Below, piece after piece: positions 10,625 through 20,542 of a stretch of 42,245 nucleotides of DNA (its first letter is position 1; each line of letters starts with the position of its first letter). This DNA is from Nemertoderma westbladi. Taxonomy: Eukaryota; Xenacoelomorpha; Nemertodermatida; Nemertodermatidae. Position numbers and translations under genes: made by a program. The stretch covers positions 1 to 42,245 of the forward strand of contig JAUCBJ010002364.1 of assembly GCA_032718475.1 (NCBI GenBank), given 5' to 3'. The notes below the pieces were generated by a model. The model saw only the letters and a program-made list of their open reading frames with translations, was not told the origin of the DNA and ran no database searches.

Positions 10625-10870
10625 GACGGAAAAGCAGCGGGGGTGGTTGGTGTTGCGGACGGTGGTGGTGGCGTCGTGGGTGGTGGCGTCGTGGGTGGAG
10701 GCGGTGATGTCACGGGTGGTAGCGGTGGTGTAGTGGGTGGTGGCGTCGACGTGGGTGGAGGCGGTGGTGTCAGGGCTGGTGGCGGTGGCGTCGTGGGTGG
10801 TGGAGGCGGTGGTGTTGCGGATGGTGGCGGTGGCGTCGCGTGTGGTGGCGGTGACGTAAAGGATGGTGGC
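10625..10870. repeat. GGTGGTGGCG-rich minisatellite encoding a Pro/Thr spacer
   Basis: Imperfect repeats of GGTGGTGGCGTCGTG and GGTGGAGGCGGTGGT on the plus strand encode the PPPTTPPPP spacer of the minus-strand LINE protein. A Gly-rich plus-strand frame through this region is a by-product of the repeat. Confidence 0.8.
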
Positions 10871-11294
10871 GCCAGTGGCGGGGGAACGGGGGTCACGACA
10901 GGATCGAGAGTCGTTGACCACTCAGCGAGGGCACGGTTGTGGGATGGGGAGGGGGCGTCCACCGGAGACTCAAAGAGGGAGTAGGAGAGACCAGAGCAGG
11001 CAGCCGCGGAAGCCAGAAAGGCGGAAGGTGCGAGCTGCACAGCCGAGGTCAGTCCTAGACCCCCGCAACGCGCAGGCAAACAGGATTGCGCCCACGCGGA
11101 GTCGTCCAGATGGACGTTGGAGATCTCCTGCAGGGTGCTCCGCTGGATGGAATCGTACTCCTCCAGCAGCCCCGGGAAGTCGAAACACGGAGCCGTTCGG
11201 AGGAAGTACGTCAGTCGCGGAATGGTGAAGGAGCACCGCAGGAAGAAGAAGGCGTGATGGGAGTCGAGGAGAGGGAGTCGGGAGACGAGAGTCC

Positions 11295-11299
11295 GGAGG
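11295..11299. repeat. Target-site duplication of the Gypsy element (left)
   Basis: GGAGG precedes the 5' LTR here and follows the 3' LTR at 16394-16398. A 5-bp duplication is typical of Ty3/Gypsy integrases. Removing the element plus one copy restores a continuous reading of the interrupted LINE frame. Confidence 0.93.
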
Positions 11300-11511
11300 T
11301 GTTATGTATTAACTAATGGACACAGGGCCTAGGGGTACCGTGGTATTACTTATATATATTACATTGGTGCTGGGTCTGGAGTCTGGAGTCTGCACATGTA
11401 GTGCAGGAGTACCGTGCTAGTCTGCTAGTTGCTATTGTTATTCAGTCAGTTAGTCCGATTCTATTATTATATATTACATTGCCTATAATATATTATTCAT
11501 CGGACTTACCA
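11300..11511 (+). repeat. 5' LTR of the Gypsy element (212 bp)
   Basis: Starts TGTTATGTATTAA and ends GGACTTACCA, so it has canonical TG...CA ends. It contains a TATATATA stretch near 11350 that could serve as the promoter. It has an extra 7-bp CTGGAGT unit compared with the 3' LTR. Confidence 0.95.
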
Positions 11512-11529
11512 TGGCGCAGTAATGGCTGA
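11512..11529 (+). other. Probable primer binding site of the Gypsy element
   Basis: TGGCGCAGT follows the LTR directly. A TGG start, complementary to the tRNA CCA end, is expected of a primer binding site. The tRNA used is not identified. Confidence 0.45.
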
Positions 11530-11660
11530 ATTATGGAATATATCCATAATTTTGGAACCTAAAAAACTGTCTGAACGTAGCGGTGTTCTGCGTGACCATT
11601 ACAACATAAATTGCTGTAGGCCCAGTCGGACTAACTTCAGTACCCGTAGCCTAACTTATA

Positions 11661-14600
11661 ATGGCCCAACCAACGGAAGAGGACACTCTAAACCTCGATC
11701 CGGACACCGTCGATGACCTCGGTAGAGCTGAGCTTAAATATCATCTAACGAATGCTGGAATTAATTTCCAGGATAAAACATCTACAAAATCTATTAAACA
11801 GCGACTTTGTAAGTTTCTCCTCGAAGATGATGACGCCCTCCCGGGAGATGCGACAGCAACTGGTGTAAATTTGGCGGCATTAATTACACAGCAACAACAG
11901 ATGACCGCTCACCAACAGCAACAGCAACAGACTATGTTTGCCCAAATGCAGGAGTTACAAATCCGGCAGGAGGAGCAACAACTACGCATACTTGAAGCTT
12001 TCCGTGGAAATAATGGCGGGAATCACGTAGATAATCGGCCCAACTATCACCACGAATCGCAAACTACTAAACTCACCGTCCGACCCCCTAATCAACTAGA
12101 GGACGATATCGAGTATAAAGAGTTTAAACGCTGGGAGACGACATGGAAAAACTATGCACGAATAACAAATCTCGAAACCAAACCGAGAGGAGATCAACTT
12201 GCAACATTTTTTTCTTACTGCTCTCCAGATTTCCTTAACCGTGTTCAATATGCTATGAATATTCCCCAAGATACCGAACGCTCTATGGATGATATTCTAG
12301 CTGCGATTAAAACCCATTTGCGCGCACAACAGAACATCACGGTAGATCGGTTTAAACTCGTACGTAAACGTCAACTCGAACGCGAGTCTTTTGACGACTA
12401 TTATATCCAGTTGTGCGAGATGGCCGACGACGCTACTCTCGAAACAATGTCCAAGGATGACTGGATAATAACCCTTATTATATGCGGAATTCGTAACGAC
12501 AAAACTCGCCAGGAACTCTTAGCAAAAAAACCAGCTCTATCACGTGATGAAACAGTGGATTTTTGCAGGAACAAAGAACTTGCAATCCTCGATGAGCAGC
12601 GACTAAAACAAAAAGTCAATGCCATGTACCCGCGATCGTATCGCAAACATGGAAAGAGCCAGACGCGGAGTCCATCTAGGGGAAATTCCCCTGAATTTAG
12701 AGAGTCGAACCAAAAAGTTAGAGAGTGTTACCACTGCGGGGGAATTTATCCTCATGATCCCAACAAACCATGCAGTGCCATAGGACAAAAGTGTAAAAAC
12801 TGCAACCGAAAAGGTCACTACACTCACAAATGCCGGTTTCCCAAAAAACCTCCCGTTCCGAAAAACACTGGTGCTATCGTTGTAGCTGGCATTGGTGGGA
12901 CGAGTTCAGATTATCCACGACCAGCGATTGACGTGAAATTCTTCCGGCTGAAAGGTGGACTATTGGGGAGAAAAACTTGCATAGCCGATACTGGGGCGCA
13001 AGTAATTGTGGCCGGCTCAAAACTATTAAAATGGTTCAGAATGTCAAAAAATAAACTGCAACCTACAGATATTGAACTCGAGGGGGCCAATGGTTCATCA
13101 ATGGATTGTCTGGGGCGAATAGAAATAAGACTGAAAATAAACGAGACATATCATACTGACTGGGTTTATATATGCGAATCTATTACAAGTGATATTTATT
13201 TATCATTGAAAGCATGTATCGGACTCGGCATTGTCCTTCAGTCGTTCCCTCTTCCATTAAATTCTCTTGGAATTAATTATATTGCATCAACCATACAGAA
13301 TGTACCTACCCTGAAATCTATTGATGCGACCAAAACTAAACTGTGGGAAGAATTCGCTGATGTGTTCGCCGTACCGGGAGAGTTAAAGGTCATGGTGGGA
13401 CCCCCAATGCAAATAGAGTTAAAGGATGGAGCGCAACCTTTCTGCGTTTATGCAGCATGTCCAATTCCACTCGCTTTTAGGGAAAAAGCTAGAGCCGAGA
13501 TTGATGACATGTTAAATAAAGGTATAATCGAATGGGTTGGCGACCGCGCGGTGGAATGGTGCCATCCTATTGTCGATTGCGCTAAGCCAAACAACCCGGG
13601 GGAAATCAGAATGACTGTAGACCTTACTAAACTTAACACTCAGGTCAAGCGTACAGTCCACAACACACGATCCCCATTCGACATTGTTTCCGACCGTACC
13701 CCAGACGCCCGTTGGTTTACTAAACTAGATGCCAAGTCAGGGTACTGGCAGGTGGACCTGGCGGAGGAGTCGCGTGATTATACGACTTTTTTAACACCAT
13801 GGGGACGCTACAGATACTGCAGAGCCCCAATGGGTTTTATTTCTACAGGGGACTCATACAGCTACCGTGGGGATATCGCTTTAGAGGGAATTGACAATAT
13901 AAAAAAGATTGTCGATGACATACTGATAGAGGATTCCTCATTCGATAAACATATTGAATGTGTTCGTTCTGTACTAGAAAGATGTCGCCTGCATGGAATA
14001 ACCCTCAACCCCCGGAAATGCCAATTCGCGCAAAACGAAATTCAGTTTGCTGGATATATTATATCACATAATAGCATTGAAGCCGACCCAGAAAAGGTCA
14101 AGGCGATTTTTGAATTCCCAAAACCTACAAACATCACAGAACTAAGGAGTTTTATGGGACTAACAAACCAGTTAGGTTGTTTTTCCTCCAGCGTTAGCAC
14201 TGCAGCGGTTCCTTTACGAGAATTATTACGGTCACGGAATCAATTCATTTGGACTCCAAACCATGATGTTTCGTTTAATAATGTAAAGAAAGCATTAACA
14301 AGTCCACCGGTACTCACCCCATTTGTGGTTGGAGATGAAACGCGGTTAGAGACTGATGCAAGTAGATTAAATGGCCTCGGATTTAACCTAATGCAGAAAC
14401 ATTGCGATGGCGATTGGAGGCTAGTTATGTGCGGTAGTCGGTTTCTCTCAGATGCCGAATCTCGATATGCGACAATTGAGTTGGAGGCAATAGCGATTAA
14501 ATTTGCAATAGAGAAGTGCAGGTTATATCTATCTGGAATCGACTTCTTCAGAGTCATTACCGATCACCGGCCACTCATTCCAATATTCAATCAACATACG

Positions 14601-16160
14601 CTTAACCAAGTCGAGAATTTAAAACTACAGCGCATTAAGGCTGACTTACAGTCAAAATATCAGTTTGTTCTAGAATGGCAAAAGGGAAATAAAAACTGTG
14701 TTGCAGATTGCCTAAGTCGAGCGCCAGTTAATGATCCCGAACCTGGAGATGATTTTGATACAATATGCACATTAGCTGCAATATCATCTGAACTTCAACA
14801 ATCCAGTGGAAGTGACACCATTGCCGATGTATACAACGACCCAGCTATTGAGGAAATTCGATCAGCTGCTCTAGTCGATTCTGATTATAAACAACTCGTC
14901 GAGTCAATTTTAAATGGATTTATAAACTTGGAGAAATACTCAGGTTTCGTCCAACAATTCAAGTCAATCCATCACGAGTTATCTGTGGACAATAATCTTG
15001 TCCTATTCGGCCCACGTTTGGTAATTCCAAAAAAAAAACGGCAATACGTTCTAGAACGCTTACATTCCTCACACCAGGGAATCGTACGTACAAAGCAGCG
15101 GGCACGTTCTACAGTATATTGGCCTGGTATTAACAGTCATATAGTTAATTATATTGGGTGTTGTAACAAATGTCAGGAACACCTACCCAGCCTTCCTAAG
15201 GAGACATTGATGTGCGACCCTGTCCCTGAACGACCTTTTCAATGTTGCTCGGCGGATTTATTTGCACTGGCTGGACGTCACTACCTTGTTTATACTGACT
15301 TGTTATCCGGCTTCCCAATAGTGGCCCAATGGCGGCAGGACCCGACTGCACAACAACTTACTTTTGTAATGCGGAAATTTTTTGTAGATTTCGGCGTTCC
15401 AACTTTTTTAAGGACAGACAGGGGACCACAATTCGCTGCTTCCAGATTTAGAAAATTTCTAGAACGGTGGGGTGTGAGATGGGGTCCCAGTACCCCATAT
15501 TTCCCATCGAGTAATGGCCACGCTGAGAGCCATGTGAAAATCATTAAAACAATGTTAGTGAAATTAACGGATCAAGATATTAGCTCGGAACCATTCCTGG
15601 AAGCTATTCTAGAACTCCGGAATACACCGCGACCTGACGGGCGTTCGCCCAATCAAATCATATTTGGCCATAACTTACGTTCAAGATTACCAGTCCACCA
15701 TAGCTCTTTCGACGCTAGATGGCGTCAGTCAGCCGATGAGGCCGATTTGAAATATTCCACTTCGCGCGAAAAAATTGTGGAGCATTATAACCTCAATGCT
15801 CATGACTTAAAACCTCTACGTATTGGCACCACAGTTCGCGTTCAGGATACAAGGACGAAACTTTGGGACCGCCTTGGAACTATTGTCGGCATCGGCCATA
15901 GGCGAGATTATCAACTGAAGTTCCCATCTGGACGTACCACTTGGAGAAACAGACGTTTTATACGACTTTACAACAAACCTATAGATGGGAGTAATGAAAC
16001 TGCTTGCGATTCGAATTTTATTGATAGTAATTTAGAAACTGAAAGTAAATATCCGAACTCTATGGAAGGTACGAATAACCATACTAGCCCTCGTCAAAGC
16101 ACCCGAGTTCGAAACCCGATTGTCAGATTTGATGATCGAATATCGGTGTCAAGATTTTAA
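11661..16160 (+). CDS. Gypsy Gag-Pol polyprotein, intact
   Basis: Polyprotein that packages and copies the element. Order: Gag with a Gln-rich coiled stretch (about residues 70-115); zinc knuckles CYHC (residue 356) and CKNCNRKGHYTHKC (residue 378); aspartic protease ADTGA (Asp 443); reverse transcriptase with FTKLDAKSGYWQVDL (about 690) and VDDIL (Asp 752-753; the usual Tyr is Ile-Val here); RNase H with TDAS (about 899); integrase with an H-X3-H...CNKC zinc domain (from 1135) and a D-D-35-E triad at Asp 1199, Asp 1253 and Glu 1289. Gag and Pol are in one frame, with no frameshift signal. It resembles the K02A2.6-like (Mag-group) Gypsy proteins of invertebrates, an inference from motif style. 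The frame is intact, but activity is not shown. Confidence 0.95.
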   Translation: MAQPTEEDTLNLDPDTVDDLGRAELKYHLTNAGINFQDKTSTKSIKQRLCKFLLEDDDALPGDATATGVNLAALITQQQQMTAHQQQQQQTMFAQMQELQIRQEEQQLRILEAFRGNNGGNHVDNRPNYHHESQTTKLTVRPPNQLEDDIEYKEFKRWETTWKNYARITNLETKPRGDQLATFFSYCSPDFLNRVQYAMNIPQDTERSMDDILAAIKTHLRAQQNITVDRFKLVRKRQLERESFDDYYIQLCEMADDATLETMSKDDWIITLIICGIRNDKTRQELLAKKPALSRDETVDFCRNKELAILDEQRLKQKVNAMYPRSYRKHGKSQTRSPSRGNSPEFRESNQKVRECYHCGGIYPHDPNKPCSAIGQKCKNCNRKGHYTHKCRFPKKPPVPKNTGAIVVAGIGGTSSDYPRPAIDVKFFRLKGGLLGRKTCIADTGAQVIVAGSKLLKWFRMSKNKLQPTDIELEGANGSSMDCLGRIEIRLKINETYHTDWVYICESITSDIYLSLKACIGLGIVLQSFPLPLNSLGINYIASTIQNVPTLKSIDATKTKLWEEFADVFAVPGELKVMVGPPMQIELKDGAQPFCVYAACPIPLAFREKARAEIDDMLNKGIIEWVGDRAVEWCHPIVDCAKPNNPGEIRMTVDLTKLNTQVKRTVHNTRSPFDIVSDRTPDARWFTKLDAKSGYWQVDLAEESRDYTTFLTPWGRYRYCRAPMGFISTGDSYSYRGDIALEGIDNIKKIVDDILIEDSSFDKHIECVRSVLERCRLHGITLNPRKCQFAQNEIQFAGYIISHNSIEADPEKVKAIFEFPKPTNITELRSFMGLTNQLGCFSSSVSTAAVPLRELLRSRNQFIWTPNHDVSFNNVKKALTSPPVLTPFVVGDETRLETDASRLNGLGFNLMQKHCDGDWRLVMCGSRFLSDAESRYATIELEAIAIKFAIEKCRLYLSGIDFFRVITDHRPLIPIFNQHTLNQVENLKLQRIKADLQSKYQFVLEWQKGNKNCVADCLSRAPVNDPEPGDDFDTICTLAAISSELQQSSGSDTIADVYNDPAIEEIRSAALVDSDYKQLVESILNGFINLEKYSGFVQQFKSIHHELSVDNNLVLFGPRLVIPKKKRQYVLERLHSSHQGIVRTKQRARSTVYWPGINSHIVNYIGCCNKCQEHLPSLPKETLMCDPVPERPFQCCSADLFALAGRHYLVYTDLLSGFPIVAQWRQDPTAQQLTFVMRKFFVDFGVPTFLRTDRGPQFAASRFRKFLERWGVRWGPSTPYFPSSNGHAESHVKIIKTMLVKLTDQDISSEPFLEAILELRNTPRPDGRSPNQIIFGHNLRSRLPVHHSSFDARWRQSADEADLKYSTSREKIVEHYNLNAHDLKPLRIGTTVRVQDTRTKLWDRLGTIVGIGHRRDYQLKFPSGRTTWRNRRFIRLYNKPIDGSNETACDSNFIDSNLETESKYPNSMEGTNNHTSPRQSTRVRNPIVRFDDRISVSRF

Positions 16161-16174
16161 ACTGCTAAAATCTC

Positions 16175-16188
16175 AAAAATGGGGGAGA
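16175..16188 (+). other. Polypurine tract of the Gypsy element
   Basis: The purine-rich run AAAAATGGGGGAGA ends exactly where the 3' LTR begins, as required for plus-strand priming. Confidence 0.75.
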
Positions 16189-16393
16189 TGTTATGTATTA
16201 ATTAATGGACACAGGGCCTAGGGGTACCGTGGTATTACTTATATATATTACATTGGTGCTGGGTCTGGAGTCTGCACATGTAGTGCAGGAGTACCGTGCT
16301 AGTCTGCTAGTTGCTATTGTTATTCAGTCAGTTAGTCCGATTCTATTATTATATATTACATTGCCTATAATATATTATTCATCGGACTTACCA
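16189..16393 (+). repeat. 3' LTR of the Gypsy element (205 bp)
   Basis: Nearly identical to 11300-11511. It is 7 bp shorter because one CTGGAGT unit is missing, and has a single substitution. It ends TTACCA, followed by the GGAGG target duplication. Confidence 0.95.
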
Positions 16394-16545
16394 GGAGGTC
16401 TGCGAGTTTGTTGTCGAGACAGGAGACGATGGCATTGTCTCCTATGGGTGCGCCCAGGATCTTCAGGTCTTCTAGTGGGCGCACCTGAATCCCCTCACAG
16501 ACCTGGTCGAACCCGCGTTGGATGGATAGACGGGACTCCGGAGAT

Positions 16546-16563
16546 TCCCCCCCCCCCCCCCCC
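16546..16563. repeat. Poly-C tract
   Basis: Run of about 18 C on the plus strand inside the LINE frame, giving poly-Gly on the minus strand. A likely site of length mutation or sequencing slippage. Confidence 0.85.
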
Positions 16564-17610
16564 AAGGAAGAAGAGTTCCGACTTGGAGGGGTTGATCCGG
16601 AGTCCGCAATGACCTCCCTTGAGGATGACGGATCGGAGGTCGTCTAACACCACCCGGTAGTGGTCAGCGAGATTCCCGTTGTCTAGGTACCAGATGTTAA
16701 ACCTCGACTGCAGCGACTGGATGAATGGGTTCACCGTGTCGCCGAAAAGCCGGGGTCCATCCGCATCGCCTTGCTGAACTCCTTCCTCAGAGAGGAGTGT
16801 ATCCTCCCCATGGAGGAGGAAGCTAGGCGCTCCGTACGCCGCCAGCGAGGAGTTGTACACGCTGGGAACACTGGTACACAGTTTCGAGCATGGAATCCCG
16901 CCGGATGGAGTTAAATGCGTTGCTGAAGTCAATCTTCAGCAACACACTACCGGGTGGGTTTGGGGAGGAGGAGAGTGCCCTCGCTGCGTGGGCCGCCGCT
17001 TCAGCGCCGAGTTTGGTGCCGATCCCGAGCTGGACAGTGCCGTAGGAGGAGGTACGGGGTCCCTGGGCTAGGAAGCTGGAGTACTTACCCACCAATCGCC
17101 GCAGAGTGTTGCCAACGGCGATCGGGCGCACCCCACCCTCCGTATTCGTGAACGCGAAGAGATTCGCGCCGTAGAAGGTGGGGCGGATGACGAGGGGAAT
17201 TTCTCCGGAGGTGGTGGTGTCCAGGAATCCCGCGAGTCATTGTAGAAGACGGGCCGCGGCCTCTCCGTTGGTGGGGGAGATCAGGTCTTTGAGTATTTGG
17301 GGCCGCAACCCATCTGGTCCTCCGGCACTGCCGCTCGGGAACGACAGGATAAGTCTGCGGGCGATAGTAGAGGAACAAGGCGTGGCCGTAGCGTTGAGGT
17401 CCACTGGAGGTGGGTTGGGACGGCAGTCGTCGGGCCGTGCGGGGTGTTTCTTCCGCAACGCCTCCAGTTGCCAGTGTCTCCGGCGTGGTGGGTGCAAGTG
17501 AGTCTGCTGAGGATGCCAACCGGATGGCGCCCTTCACGTCAGAGTCCTCGATCTTTTCGGCTACGGCCATCGCGAGTCACTCCACATCACCACGCTTCTT
17601 CGTGGTAGTT

Positions 17611-17631
17611 GGGGGGGGGGGGGGGGGGGGA
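17611..17631. repeat. Poly-G tract
   Basis: Run of about 20 G on the plus strand at a frame break of the LINE. It could form a G-quadruplex, and the length may be unreliable. Confidence 0.85.
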
Positions 17632-18266
17632 GTTAGTCCGCGAAGGGGTCGGCACGGAAGGCGGCCACTCGCGCGTTGATTGTGGCAGCGAGTGACTGAG
17701 TGTGGCGCCGACCCCCTCGTTTGGGCGTGGCGAGGCAGTGGTGGCTGACGGTCAGTAGTTTAAGCCACCCCTGGGGCTCGTTGGGCCGCGTGGCTACCTC
17801 CCCGAGGATGTCAGCGAGGAGGTCTGCGAAGTTGGTACGCACGGACTTGGGGACGTGGCGCAGCTGCCATTGTTTGCAGTTCCGCAGCCGCGCCAAGACA
17901 TCCCACTCCCCAAGGGTGGCCCAGTCGAAGGTCGGGGGGCACGGTGGTAGAGGAATAGGGGTGGAAGTAGTGGGTGGAGGTGTAGATGTAGGAGGTGGAG
18001 GACGGAGGGATGAAGGGAGTACAGTTCCGGTGGGGGTACGCGAGCCTGGACACCTACCGGCGCGGTCTGTGGACACGGAGTCGCCCGTCGGAGTTTACCG
18101 CGATTTCCCGGCGGTACTGTGGGCAGGAGGAGTGCCCAACAATGCTCTGGTTCATCGCGGAGGCGTCCAGGCTGCCGGCCATCGCGCCCTCTGCCCTCTC
18201 GCGGGCAGAGGTTGTTGATATAGGTCTGTAGGTAAATAGGCCTAGCACAGCAGTACACAGGTACAC

Positions 18267-18594
18267 ATGCTGACGTGCAGTATCAGATGGCTATTACATA
18301 TTCAGATTCTATATTACATATTACATATATAAAAAAGTTTAATTGATTGACTAATTTAATTTAATTAATAACTTTGATGAGATTGCTCTTAAACTAAGTT
18401 GTAACTAGATCTATCTTTTGTTGTGCAAATCACCAAATTATGGAACTTGTGCTGTCTGCACCTAATAATAAAAAATTAATAAAAAAAATGAAAATTAAAA
18501 AAAAATAAAAAAAAAATTCATAAAAAAATTCATAAAAACAAATAAAAAAATTCATAAAAAAAAATATAAAAAAAATAAAAAAAAATAAAAACCT
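18267..18594. other. AT-rich spacer with A-rich low-complexity block
   Basis: From about 18465 to 18590 the sequence is runs of A with repeated ATTCATAAAAA words. A similar block lies at 19645-19830 on the other side of the retroelement fragment. The 5' end of the restriction-endonuclease-type LINE lies somewhere near 18270. No gene is seen. Confidence 0.5.
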
Positions 18595-19370
18595 CTTGGC
18601 TAACAGCACTTCCTCTTGATGCTGAAGGATTTGTACTAAATAAGTCGGACTTTCGAGATGCACTTGCAATGCGCTACAAACTTGCCGATCACTGGCCTCC
18701 CAACTACATGTGTTTGCTCAGCATCCTTTACCCCTGACCTGACCATGCCCTTATTTGCAAGAAAGGCGGTTTTATCGCATTGAGGCACAATGAAACGCGC
18801 GATATAATTGCCAATCTGCTTAAGGAAGTCTGTGTGGATGTTGGTGTAGAACCTAGTCTGCTACCACTGTCTGGCGAGGTATTAACACCTTCCTCTGGAG
18901 TTTCTGGAAATGAAGCTCGTCTTGATGTGTCAGCAACAGTTTTTTGGAGCCGCCACTCCAAGTCATTCTTTGATGTACGGGTATTCTATCCCAATGCTGC
19001 AACCTATCTCCCATCCACCATAGACAATAATTTATCAAAGAACCAAGAGGCTCCTGAGAAGCGACGGAAATATAATGATAGGGTACTGAATGTAGAACGT
19101 GCATCATTTACTCCTCTCGTTTTTACCTCTAGCGGTGCTGCAGGACCTGAGTGTGGCCGATTTTTAACGCATCTTGCTGGTCGTCTGGCGGAGAAGCGTG
19201 ATTCCACGTATTCCTCGGTTGCACATTGGTTGCGATGTCGACTTTCCTTCAGCTTACTCCGTACAACTGGGCTTTGCCTTCGAGGTCACCGTAGTCCTCT
19301 TTCCTATACCACCGTGCCAGCAGAGGATCCGCGGCTTACTTCCAACCTATGCCCCTCTTTTTTCTAAATG
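18595..19370 (+). pseudogene. Retroelement C-terminal fragment (nuclease-like region)
   Basis: The frame reads SWLTALPLDAEGFVLNKSDF, then TGA near 18740, then DHALICKKGG and, from 18780, an open frame with LLKEVCVDVGVEPSLLPLSGE, NEARLDV, FFDVRVF, ASFTPLVFTSSGAAG and AEKRDSTYSS. This ordered set is common in uncharacterised transposon proteins of cnidarians and other invertebrates. ARLDV followed by FFDVRVF has the spacing of a PD-(D/E)XK-like nuclease core (inference). The zinc-type cysteines usually ahead of DHALSC are lost, and a stop interrupts the frame. RT motifs are absent, so this is a decayed 3' fragment. It is bounded on both sides by A-rich low-complexity sequence. Confidence 0.65.
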
Positions 19371-19900
19371 ATTTTAAGGGGTGCGGCGATCGAAAGGTGA
19401 TGAAAAGTTACTGCGACACGATGCCTACGGATAGGAACCGCATAATATACCTCAACAATCTCGCTAATTCGCTGCATCCAAGCAGAACATATCGTAGTGA
19501 AGTATACTGTGAGGGTGTCAGACTCTTAAGATGATGAGAAGATATTGTATTTGGAGAACTGGAGAGACACAAAACTAGATACAATTATTATTTTATTTTA
19601 ATTATTTCTTGTATTAAATAGAAAATATACCTGATTTAAATAAAGATTAAAAAAAAAATAAAAAAATTCATAAAAAAAATATAATGAAAAAAATATAAAA
19701 AATTAAATAAAATATAAAAAATATATAAAAAAAATATATAATAAAAAAAAAATTAAAAAAACATTCATAAAAAATAAAAAAAAATCATAAAAAATAAATA
19801 AAAAAAAATTAATTTAGCAAAAAAAATCACTTGTAAAAAAAATACTGTTTGTTAGAGTATCAATCCATAGATGTATATCATCTTACAAGCCCATCAGTAT
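19371..19900. other. No gene seen; A-rich low-complexity block at 19645-19830
   Basis: 19371-19560 has moderate complexity but no recognisable coding sequence. 19645-19830 is AAAAAATTCATAAAA-like sequence that resembles 18470-18590. Confidence 0.5.
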
Positions 19901-19944
19901 CACTTCCAATTCCCCCGTGGCCCATCGATATCAAATTACTTTGA

Positions 19945-20145
19945 CGCTTTTATCTCAGTCGTTCGTGGACGGATTGGGTTGAAACTTTGTAAGATGACTC
20001 TGGGCGATGGTGTGCAAGTCAAGAAATCACCGGATTTCCGAAGTTCGATGTCTGTATGTATGTCTGTCTGTTCTTTTTGTCGAATTATTCCGACATTTAT
20101 AACTCAGTCGTTCTCGGACGGATTTGGTTGAAATTAAAAATTTTT
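19945..20145 (+). repeat. Dispersed repeat fragment (GTCGTTCGTGGACGG family)
   Basis: Contains CTCAGTCGTTCGTGGACGG, then TTGAAACTTTGTAAGATGACTC, TCAAGAAATCACCGG and TTCGATGTCTGTATGTATG. The reverse complement of this series is found at about 38203-38310, and shorter pieces occur at 37910-37955 and 38365-38410. A partial direct second copy starts at about 20100 (CTCAGTCGTTCTCGGACGG). Probably a non-autonomous transposon family; no terminal repeats were found. Confidence 0.65.
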
Positions 20146-20211
20146 AAACTGTCATATTAGGTCAAACATTATAATGTATAATGAACAACAAAATGATCAA
20201 CAAACAATAAA

Positions 20212-20327
20212 TTCTAATAATGAATTCAAATAAGAATTATAAGAAATAGAGCACAGTCAAGTTTTCAGATGATTTTTATTAACACTAAGTATTTACTTAA
20301 ACAGTCGGAATTCCGGTAATCCGTTGG
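20212..20327 (+). repeat. About 100-bp repeat, copy 1
   Basis: Begins AATAATGAATTCAAATAAG and continues through GAGCACAGTCAAGTTTTCAG. It is repeated at 37789-37891, directly right of the BEL element's 3' LTR. Copy 2 was the insertion target of the BEL element. Confidence 0.85.
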
Positions 20328-20496
20328 GGTTGTCACTCAATAATTCTTAAGTTTTAGAAGCAAATAAGCGGATTTGAGGTCAGAGACAGAAATGGATTAT
20401 GGGGATTGATGATCTCACTCAATGGTGATCTTCTGGGGGATGGGGAATTCTGGATTCTTTGTCAGCTCTAACTGGAACACGGCAGTCCTCGCCACC

Positions 20497-20520
20497 AACA
20501 AACAATATTTATTGTTTGTT
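20497..20520. other. Perfect 10-bp inverted repeat
   Basis: AACAAACAAT-ATTT-ATTGTTTGTT lies 27 bp upstream of the BEL 5' LTR. It could form a hairpin or cruciform. It belongs to the flanking DNA, not the element. Confidence 0.75.
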
Positions 20521-20542
20521 CTAATATTCTTAAATTATAATA

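Larger units (their letters stand above)
9793..11299 (-). mobile_element. Non-LTR retrotransposon with restriction-like endonuclease, C-terminal half
   Basis: On the minus strand an open frame of about 500 codons continues the reverse transcriptase thumb region (upstream of CGGLGLTSAVQLAPSAFLAS). It then has a Pro/Thr-rich spacer of about 80 residues (plus 10625-10870), a CCHC-type zinc element CARC..LHGLSC (CX2CX9HX3C), an RHS sequence at the place of the RHN motif, and KRVDG..FLTWD, which matches the K/R-PD-X(12-15)-D signature with P changed to V. These are the marks of the R2-type restriction-like endonuclease placed C-terminal to RT. The last residues are EVVHGP and stop. The frame is cut at 11299 by the Gypsy insertion and resumes at 16394. 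Related proteins are widespread in marine invertebrates. The exact clade is not assigned. Confidence 0.75.
11300..16393 (+). mobile_element. Complete Ty3/Gypsy LTR retrotransposon, young
   Basis: A full element of about 5.1 kb: 5' LTR, leader, a single 1499-codon Gag-Pol frame, polypurine tract and 3' LTR, bounded by GGAGG on both sides. The LTRs differ by one substitution (AACTAATGG/AATTAATGG) and one 7-bp tandem unit, so the insertion is recent. There is no envelope frame. It lies in the opposite orientation to the host LINE. Confidence 0.96.
16394..18266 (-). pseudogene. Non-LTR retrotransposon with restriction-like endonuclease, N-terminal half (degenerate)
   Basis: On the minus strand, in 5' to 3' order: a Cys/His-containing stretch (GHSSCPQYRREIAVN, about 18130), a Pro-rich linker, a conserved region with WDVLARLRN and TPKRGGRR (about 17900-17690), IEDSDVKGAIRL (17560), SAGGPDGLRPQ (17330), then RT proper: RPIAVGNTLRRLVGK (17130), KIDFSNAFNSIRR (16905), VQQGDADGPRLF (16780), YLDNGN (16690) and KILGAPIGDN (16450). 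The blocks lie in different frames, separated by several frameshifts, some at homopolymer G/C runs (17611-17630; 16546-16563). The catalytic box reads YLDN where related elements have YLDD. The frame continues at 11299 after the Gypsy insertion. An inactive copy. Confidence 0.75.

Noticed and set aside
10490-10984. Gly-rich plus-strand and Thr-rich minus-strand frames in the GGTGG repeat
   Set aside because: Alternative readings of the minisatellite. The frame with zinc and nuclease motifs is the Pro-rich minus one.
12401-15544. Minus-strand frames of 63-105 codons within the Gypsy element
   Set aside because: They lie antisense to the intact Gag-Pol and show no family motif.
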